From Xanthomonas campestris pv. phormiicola (GTDB taxonomy: Bacteria > Pseudomonadota > Gammaproteobacteria > Xanthomonadales > Xanthomonadaceae), in contig CP102593.1 of NCBI GenBank assembly GCA_025666215.1, positions 2,989,001-3,053,000 on the forward strand: a stretch of 64,000 nt of DNA. The letters are read 5' to 3'. The first letter of the stretch is position 1. Every line of letters begins with the position of its first letter. The notes beneath the pieces were generated by a model, which saw nothing but the letters and a program-made list of their open reading frames with translations, searched no databases and was not told the origin of the DNA. The position numbers were made by a program, and so were the translations under genes. Below, one piece after another: positions 59,222 through 64,000 of the stretch.

Positions 59222-60444
59222 AGAAGCTCACCGTCTTCTACGAAGGCTGGGGCCAGCACTGGCCGCTGGGCACCCTGGCCGACGACGGGCGCCAGATCAT
59301 CTTCGAGTATTCGGCAGACGCGCTTGCCAACGGCATCGAGTTTTCACCGAAACACCTGAAGCTGCGGCCCAAGGCCTACGGCCCGTTCCCGAAGGAAATA
59401 GGCTACCTGCCGGGCCTGCTCTACGACTGCCTGCCTGATGGCTGGGGTCAACTGCTGATGGACCGCCTGTTTCGCAAAGCGGGGCTGGACCCGGCGCGCG
59501 TCTCGCCCCTCGACCGTCTGGCCTTTATCGGCGAGCGTGCCATGGGCGCGCTCGCGTTCGTCCCGCCACAGAACGATGGTGCGGAAGCGGCCCACTGGAG
59601 CTTGCTGCAACTGGCGGAAGCGGCGCAAAACGTGGCCGACGACGACGTGGCCACTCTGCGCATGCTGGCCCAGGCTGGTGGCTCGCCGCACGGTGCCCGC
59701 CCCAAGGCGCTGGTCATGTTCGACGCCACGACCCGCATCGTGAGCACCGACGACGACGGCGCTGGCGAGCCCTGGCTAGTCAAGTTCCCTTCCCAATCGG
59801 AGCACCCCGAGGTCTGCGCCATTGAGCACGTCTACGCGCAGATGGCGCGCGAGTGCGGCATCGTCATGGGGCCGACCGAGTATTTCGACCTGGGCGATAA
59901 CCTCGCCGCCTTCGGCACCCAGCGTTTCGACCGCGTGGGGCACCTGCGGGTGCCTGTGCATTCCCTGGCCGGCGCCCTGCATGCCGACTTCCGGATTCCC
60001 TGCCTGGACTATGAAACCGTGCTGCGCGCCACCGGCTTCTTCACCCAAAACGCACATGAGGTCATGGCCGCATTCCGGCTATGCGTGTTCAACGTGGTAT
60101 TCAACAACAGGGACGACCACGCGAAAAATTTCTCGCTGCGGATGAACGAGGGGCACCGCTGGGACTTCGCGCCAGGCTACGACCTTACCTTCAACCCCGG
60201 CCCAGGCGGCTACCACCAGACTTCGGTGATGGGCGAGGCGCTCGCGCCTGGCAGAACCCACCTTCTAGCCCTGGCGGCTAAGTTGGGCCTGCGTCTTCGC
60301 GAGGTGGAGCAAATCATCGACCGAACCTGCGCCGTCTCAGAAGGATTGGCCACAGCACTGAGCGACGCCAAGGTGCGGCGCGAGACAGTGTGCGCCATTG
60401 CGGATGCCGTCGCCAGCAATGTGCGGCGCTGTAGCGGCGCTTAG
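59218..60444 (+). CDS. HipA-like kinase toxin
   Basis: Serine/threonine-protein kinase; E. coli HipA phosphorylates glutamyl-tRNA synthetase and causes growth arrest. The 408-aa product has the N-terminal domain (FEYSADALANGIEFSPKHLK; GLLYDCLPDGWGQLLMDRLF), the loop GGSPHGARPKALVMF, WLVKFPSQSEHPEVCAIEHV, the catalytic NNRDDHAKNFSLRM and the metal-binding FAPGYDLTFN. All kinase motifs are intact, so the toxin is probably active. It is slightly shorter than E. coli HipA (440 aa). The hipBA pair sits in a patch of mobile DNA. Confidence 0.92.
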   Translation: MKKLTVFYEGWGQHWPLGTLADDGRQIIFEYSADALANGIEFSPKHLKLRPKAYGPFPKEIGYLPGLLYDCLPDGWGQLLMDRLFRKAGLDPARVSPLDRLAFIGERAMGALAFVPPQNDGAEAAHWSLLQLAEAAQNVADDDVATLRMLAQAGGSPHGARPKALVMFDATTRIVSTDDDGAGEPWLVKFPSQSEHPEVCAIEHVYAQMARECGIVMGPTEYFDLGDNLAAFGTQRFDRVGHLRVPVHSLAGALHADFRIPCLDYETVLRATGFFTQNAHEVMAAFRLCVFNVVFNNRDDHAKNFSLRMNEGHRWDFAPGYDLTFNPGPGGYHQTSVMGEALAPGRTHLLALAAKLGLRLREVEQIIDRTCAVSEGLATALSDAKVRRETVCAIADAVASNVRRCSGA

Positions 60445-60744
60445 GGCATGCATCAATTGCTCGGATAGGCGATCGACGGCTGCGTCGCCCCAAGAGAGGC
60501 GACGTAGTCGGGAAAGCGTCAAGGGAGCGGGGCTGCATGCGTGGCATCCCCATCGCAAAGCTCCTCTTGGGCTCTGGTTTCCTGGAGTTCGTGGAAGACA
60601 CGAAAGCGACGTGCCCCCCTCGGCGGTTTCCCCTTATCTCTGCTGGCGTGAACCGGAAGACCGGAAAAATGAAGGCGCGTTACAGCCAGCAGTTCGTGGT
60701 GGACTTCGGCCGCTATCTAGGGCCACACGCATCTCCGCTCGAAC
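60445..60744. other. 300-bp stretch between hipA and IS element 2
   Basis: No firm gene. An ATG at 60670 after GGAAGACC opens a frame (MKARYSQQFVVDFGRYLGPH) that is cut off by the IS2 left end at 60745, so it may be the start of an interrupted gene. I cannot identify it. Confidence 0.3.
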
Positions 60745-60794
60745 TGAACCGCCCCGGGAATCCCGGAGGCTCCATTACTTGAGAAGATGGAGCG

Positions 60795-61118
60795 ATGAGC
60801 AGAGCAAGCAAGTTCTCCCCGGAGATCCGGGAACGGTCGGTGAAGATGGTCCTGGAACACCAGGGCGAGTACGACTCGCAATGGGCAGCAATGGTGTCGG
60901 TGTCGGCCAAGGTGGGTTGCACGGCCGAGACGCTACGGGGCTGGGTGAGGCAGCACGAGCGCGACGTTGGCAAGCGCGAGGGGATGACGAGCACCGAGAA
61001 AGAGCGCATCAAGGCGCTTGAGCGCGAGGTTCGCGAGCTGCGTCAGGTCAACGAGATCCTGCGCAAGGCGTCGGCCTATTTTGCGCAGGCGGAGCTCGAC
61101 CGCCCCTTCAAGCGATGA
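60795..61118 (+). CDS. IS3-family transposase OrfA (element 2)
   Basis: The 107-aa product has a helix-turn-helix ([40 protein letters not shown]) and a C-terminal coiled coil ([20 protein letters not shown] then [12 protein letters not shown]). This is the OrfA layout of the IS51/IS407-like branch. It overlaps orfB by four bases (ATGA). Confidence 0.92.
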   Translation: MSRASKFSPEIRERSVKMVLEHQGEYDSQWAAMVSVSAKVGCTAETLRGWVRQHERDVGKREGMTSTEKERIKALEREVRELRQVNEILRKASAYFAQAELDRPFKR

Positions 61119-62020
61119 AGCAGTTCATCGATGAGCAGCGTGATGTTCATGGGGTCGAGCCGATCTGCAGAGTGCTGCCGATCTCCCCATCGACCTACCA
61201 CGCGCACGCGGCCAGCAGGGCCGATCCGCAGTTGCGCTGTGCACGCGCGAAGACCGACGAGGCGTTGGCGGCGCAAGTCCAGCGTGTGTGGGACGACAAC
61301 TTCAAGGTCTACGGTGTGCGCAAGGTCTGGCGGCAACTGCGACGCGAACAGTTCGACGTGGCGCGCTGCACCGTGCAGCGGTTGATGAAGCGGCAGGGCT
61401 TGCGGGGCATCATGCGAGGCAAGCCCGTGCGCACGACGGTGAGCGACCCGAAGGCGCCGTGCCCACGGGATCATGTGAAACGGCAATTCAAGGCCGATCG
61501 GCCGAACGCGCTGTGGGTCAGCGATTTCACGTACGTGTCGACGTGGCAAGGATGGATCTATGTCGCCTTCGTCATCGACGTCTTCGCCCGTCGCATCGTG
61601 GGCTGGAAGGCGTCGTCCTCGATGCAGACGGACTTCGTGCTCGACGCGCTCGAACAGGCGCTCTACGCGCGCAAGCCGCTCGGCCCGGATCGCCTGATCC
61701 ATCACAGCGACCGAGGCGTCCAGTACGTGTCGATCCGCTACACAGAGCGGCTCGTGGAAGCCGGCCTGGAGCCCTCGGTAGGCAGCGTGGGGGACTCCTA
61801 CGACAACGCGCTGGCCGAGACCATCAACGGCCTCTACAAGGCCGAGGTGATCCATCGCATGTCGTCCTGGCGCACGCGCGAGGAGGTCGAGTGGGCCACG
61901 CTCAACTGGGTCGACTGGTTCAACCACCGTCGATTGCTGGAGCCGATCGGGAATATCCCACCGGCCGAGGCTGAGGCCAACTACTATTCCCACTCCCATG
62001 AGTCCTCCATGTCGGCGTGA
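61115..62020 (+). CDS. IS3-family transposase OrfB (element 2)
   Basis: The 301-aa catalytic subunit has HTH_21 ([20 protein letters not shown]) and the integrase core with the DDE triad: [40 protein letters not shown] and [20 protein letters not shown]. No frame break is seen. It differs from OrfB of element 1, so the two elements are not copies of each other. Confidence 0.93.
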   Translation: MKQFIDEQRDVHGVEPICRVLPISPSTYHAHAASRADPQLRCARAKTDEALAAQVQRVWDDNFKVYGVRKVWRQLRREQFDVARCTVQRLMKRQGLRGIMRGKPVRTTVSDPKAPCPRDHVKRQFKADRPNALWVSDFTYVSTWQGWIYVAFVIDVFARRIVGWKASSSMQTDFVLDALEQALYARKPLGPDRLIHHSDRGVQYVSIRYTERLVEAGLEPSVGSVGDSYDNALAETINGLYKAEVIHRMSSWRTREEVEWATLNWVDWFNHRRLLEPIGNIPPAEAEANYYSHSHESSMSA

Positions 62021-62131
62021 CTCAAACCAAGGGGTCTCCGGAAAACCCGGGGCGGTTCACTGACGACAATTACAGGTTGCCACAAAGATCGCGGACGTGC
62101 GATCAGTTGAAGGCTGATCACAGCATCAGAA

Positions 62132-62155
62132 AACTCTTACGCAAACCTAAGAGTT
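62132..62155 (-). terminator. Probable terminator of the RHS/immunity unit
   Basis: 8-bp stem AACTCTTA / TAAGAGTT with an 8-base loop; on the minus strand the stem is followed by TTCTG. It begins 16 bases after the immunity-gene stop codon. Confidence 0.6.
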
Positions 62156-62170
62156 CGCCTTGCATGGCCT

Positions 62171-62521
62171 TTACTTCTTGCAAGTCGAATAGGCTTTTTT
62201 CTCAAAATCCCCATCCAGTCGCACGCTCTCCTTCAGCTTATCAATCGCACGGCAATCAGGGATACACCCATTGACCGGGAACGAGTAAATTTCCTTTTCT
62301 TTATTCAATTGGTTCAATGCCCACCAAACACGCCCCTCCCCCGCTCGGAAACGCACAGCGTCTTCATCCCCAAGCTTCGCGACAAGCAGATCATTTTTAT
62401 CTTCCGCATATTGGAGGTCAAGCGCCTGCAGGCCCCCATAAACAGCCTTTTCACTGACCGAGCAACCAACTCCATTGACCAATATGGCAAAAACAAAAAC
62501 CGACAATAAAATTGTTTTCAC
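62171..62521 (-). CDS. Candidate lipoprotein immunity protein for the RHS toxin
   Basis: Not a family I recognise. The 116-aa product starts at GTG 62521 (a GTG at 62527 is also possible but closer to the GGGTGGGAA ribosome-binding site). It has a hydrophobic signal ending in a cysteine (ILLSVFVFAILVNGVGC), a possible lipobox although Gly at -3 is unusual, and three to four cysteines in the mature part (PVNGCIPDC, STCKK). It lies directly behind the RHS gene with no room for a promoter and is AT-rich like the toxin tip. Position and composition argue for an immunity role in the periplasm. Confidence 0.6.
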   Translation of the reverse strand: MKTILLSVFVFAILVNGVGCSVSEKAVYGGLQALDLQYAEDKNDLLVAKLGDEDAVRFRAGEGRVWWALNQLNKEKEIYSFPVNGCIPDCRAIDKLKESVRLDGDFEKKAYSTCKK

Positions 62522-62541
62522 TTTCACTTCCCACCCCTATA

Positions 62542-64000
62542 TTAATGCCCTGGGTTATAACTTGAGAGACCAGAAGGAATTCTGCCACCCCTGGGTATAA
62601 GGTAATAGCCGCTCTTAGCATCACTGCCCAACAAGTTCATGAATGTGCTGCCTGGAAGTATAGAGTCACCAGCATCAATGCCAATGCCGCTTAGCCCCGC
62701 CTCAACTGTTGTCGCGCAATTACTAGAAAAAACGTGGTAAGGATTTTTTGCATCGCTCTTTATTTTTTCAATCAGCTCGCTTTCTTGTTCGCGCGTAGTT
62801 TTAAGAGTAACCACTTCCACAAACCTATCACTCAGCTGATCTGAAATGTATTCATCAAAACTTGAACCCCAGTCATGCTTGGTCCCTCGACTATAAATGC
62901 CACGCCCCGTTACCGCGACAGCTATGTGACCGAAAGGGTTTCCCGGCGCCGATCCCGACAATATTACTGCCGTATCTAAACCGTAGTGGTCTACCGAGCC
63001 TACTGGACTACCTTGCACGTAAGCATAAGTGCTGATTCCGCCACGCAGTCCAATCGGATCACTCTGTCCATAGCGGCCCGTGCTCGTATCGTAGTCCCGG
63101 TGATAGTTCTGATTGAGCCCCGTCGCACCGTCATAGCGCTGCCCCGGGAAGCGCATCCCGAACACGAAGGCCGTGCCGTCGCGATCGGGATCCTGGTCCG
63201 GCTGCGTGTTGCCAAAGGCCTCGCCCTTGATGTCCCACTTCCAGATCGCCACGTCGCGCACCGGGTCGATGACCGTCCGCGGCGCGCCGAGGTGGTCCGG
63301 CTGCACATAGTTCAAGGCGGTGCCGGCTAACACGCCCACCGGCAGGTCGTCGAGCCAAATGGCCCGCTGGAGCGCCTTGCCGTTGCCGTCGTAGTCGCCC
63401 AGCCAATGGCCGGCTTCGTCGTAGACCGTGTAGGTATTGGTCGTGCCGAGGAAGCGGCGTACCTGCTCACCGCAGTCGTTGTAGCGATACTCCATTGCCA
63501 ACGTGCCGCTGCGCTTGGCCTGGCTCATGCGCCCGGTCGCATCGTAGGCGAACTCGCGCGCCGTCCCGTCGATGGCCGTGGTGTTGCCAGCGGCGTCGTA
63601 GCTGCGTGCAGCGCCAGCTACGCTCGCCAGGCGGTGGCTGTCGGTCGGGTAGCTGTAGGTCTGGGTGCCGCCGTTGACCTGGGCGCTGAGCCGGTTGCCG
63701 GTGGCGTCGTAGCTGTAGCCGTCGATCACCGTGCCGGTCGGGCCGTCCTTGAAGGCGGTCAACCGGTCCAGGTTGTCGTAGCCCAGGCTGACCACGGGTG
63801 CCGTATTGCCCGGCGCGGTCAGCGCGGTGAGGTTGCCGACCGGGTCGAAGGCGAAGCCGATGTTGAGGCCGTCGCTGCGGCTGTCCTGGATCGCCTGCGG
63901 GCGGTAGTCCTGGTCGAGCACGCGCTGCAATGGCCGGCCGTTGCCGTAGGACCAGCCGGCGCTGGGGCCGAACGGGTAGTAAGTCGCGCCGCCGAGCAGC
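62542..64000 (-). CDS. RHS-repeat protein with C-terminal toxin domain (5' part outside the window)
   Basis: Polymorphic toxin delivered by a secretion system. 486 codons are in the window and the frame continues past 64000. The core shows YD repeats (GYSYDATGNRLSAQVNGGTQ; EFAYDATGRMSQAKRSGTLA), the start ATYYPFGPSAGWSYGNGRPL, the HLGAPRTVIDP block and the core end TGRYGQSDPIGLRGG followed by YAYVQGSPVGSVDHYG. After this (62545-62990) comes a variable tip: NPFGHIAVAVTGRGIYSRG, then YHVFSSNCATTVEAGLSGIG. A His before an Asn-Cys suggests a circularly permuted NlpC/P60 (papain-like) fold. The tip is visibly AT-richer than the core. Confidence 0.85.
   Translation of the reverse strand, partial: LLGGATYYPFGPSAGWSYGNGRPLQRVLDQDYRPQAIQDSRSDGLNIGFAFDPVGNLTALTAPGNTAPVVSLGYDNLDRLTAFKDGPTGTVIDGYSYDATGNRLSAQVNGGTQTYSYPTDSHRLASVAGAARSYDAAGNTTAIDGTAREFAYDATGRMSQAKRSGTLAMEYRYNDCGEQVRRFLGTTNTYTVYDEAGHWLGDYDGNGKALQRAIWLDDLPVGVLAGTALNYVQPDHLGAPRTVIDPVRDVAIWKWDIKGEAFGNTQPDQDPDRDGTAFVFGMRFPGQRYDGATGLNQNYHRDYDTSTGRYGQSDPIGLRGGISTYAYVQGSPVGSVDHYGLDTAVILSGSAPGNPFGHIAVAVTGRGIYSRGTKHDWGSSFDEYISDQLSDRFVEVVTLKTTREQESELIEKIKSDAKNPYHVFSSNCATTVEAGLSGIGIDAGDSILPGSTFMNLLGSDAKSGYYLIPRGGRIPSGLSSYNPGH

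Larger units (their letters stand above)
60745..62059 (+). mobile_element. IS3-family insertion sequence, complete, element 2 (different from element 1)
   Basis: 1315 bp. The terminal inverted repeats are TGAACCGCCCCGGGAATCCC then GGAG at the left and TGAACCGCCCCGGGTTTTCC then GGAG at the right (reverse complement). It carries an orfA/orfB pair, both open. The flanking triplets (AAC and CTG) do not match, so no target duplication is visible. Confidence 0.92.

Noticed and set aside
56607..62059. Composite transposon carrying hipBA
   Set aside because: The two bounding elements belong to different IS3 branches with different inverted repeats, so they cannot act as a pair.

Overview
The window is high-GC chromosomal DNA of a gammaproteobacterium, most probably a Xanthomonas. 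The inference rests on the TonB-dependent receptors of the Xanthomonas/Caulobacter type, the class II xylose isomerase, the sedolisin-type carboxyl proteinase, the PrxQ cysteine arrangement and the intergenic GTGGGAGCGACTTCAGTCGCGAC-type palindromes. I cannot fix the species.

Layout. (1) 1-3600: the edge of a sodium/sugar symporter gene and a periplasmic GH3 beta-glucosidase. (2) 4142-10024: a minus-strand housekeeping block, pcnB-folK-panB-panC then panD-pgi, closed by a clear terminator. (3) 10128-14633: tRNA-Glu(CUC), a folE2 and amiC-type amidase pair with a Zur-like operator upstream, and a divergent secreted sedolisin. (4) 14641-36952: a xyloglucan utilisation locus made of two TonB-dependent receptors, GH74 endo-xyloglucanase, CE20-type acetylesterase, GH35 beta-galactosidase, GH31 alpha-xylosidase, GH95 alpha-1,2-fucosidase, xylB, xylA and a XylE-like porter. 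(5) 37141-42029: a LysR regulator divergent from a tightly coupled galactonate operon (dgoA-dgoD-lactonase-dgoK). (6) 42175-49933: housekeeping genes (fdxA; bamC-like and dapA; gcvR, bcp, phoH; thiD). (7) 49997-56329: two identical tRNA-Arg(ACG) genes, a DedA-rhodanese fusion, a LysR/pirin pair, glgX and a CsbD protein. (8) 56607-64000: an accessory region with two different IS3-family elements, an integrase remnant, a decayed IS5-type element, a small YjzC-like gene, a hipBA module, and the C-terminal end of an RHS polymorphic toxin gene followed by a candidate lipoprotein immunity gene.

How the parts work together. Xyloglucan would be cut outside by GH74 and imported by the two receptors. 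It would then be de-acetylated, de-fucosylated and stripped of galactose and xylose in the periplasm, and the backbone finished by GH3. Xylose would enter by the XylE-like porter and pass through XylA and XylB. Released galactose could be fed to the neighbouring De Ley-Doudoroff-type operon. A 24-base block with 20 conserved positions lies about 200 bp upstream of both receptors, and its core recurs upstream of the LysR gene, which suggests common control of import and galactonate catabolism. Similar xyloglucan loci are known in Xanthomonas. The less expected items are the shared operator candidate, the zinc-starvation-type amidase/folE2 unit, and the RHS tip that resembles a permuted NlpC/P60 fold with a lipoprotein partner.
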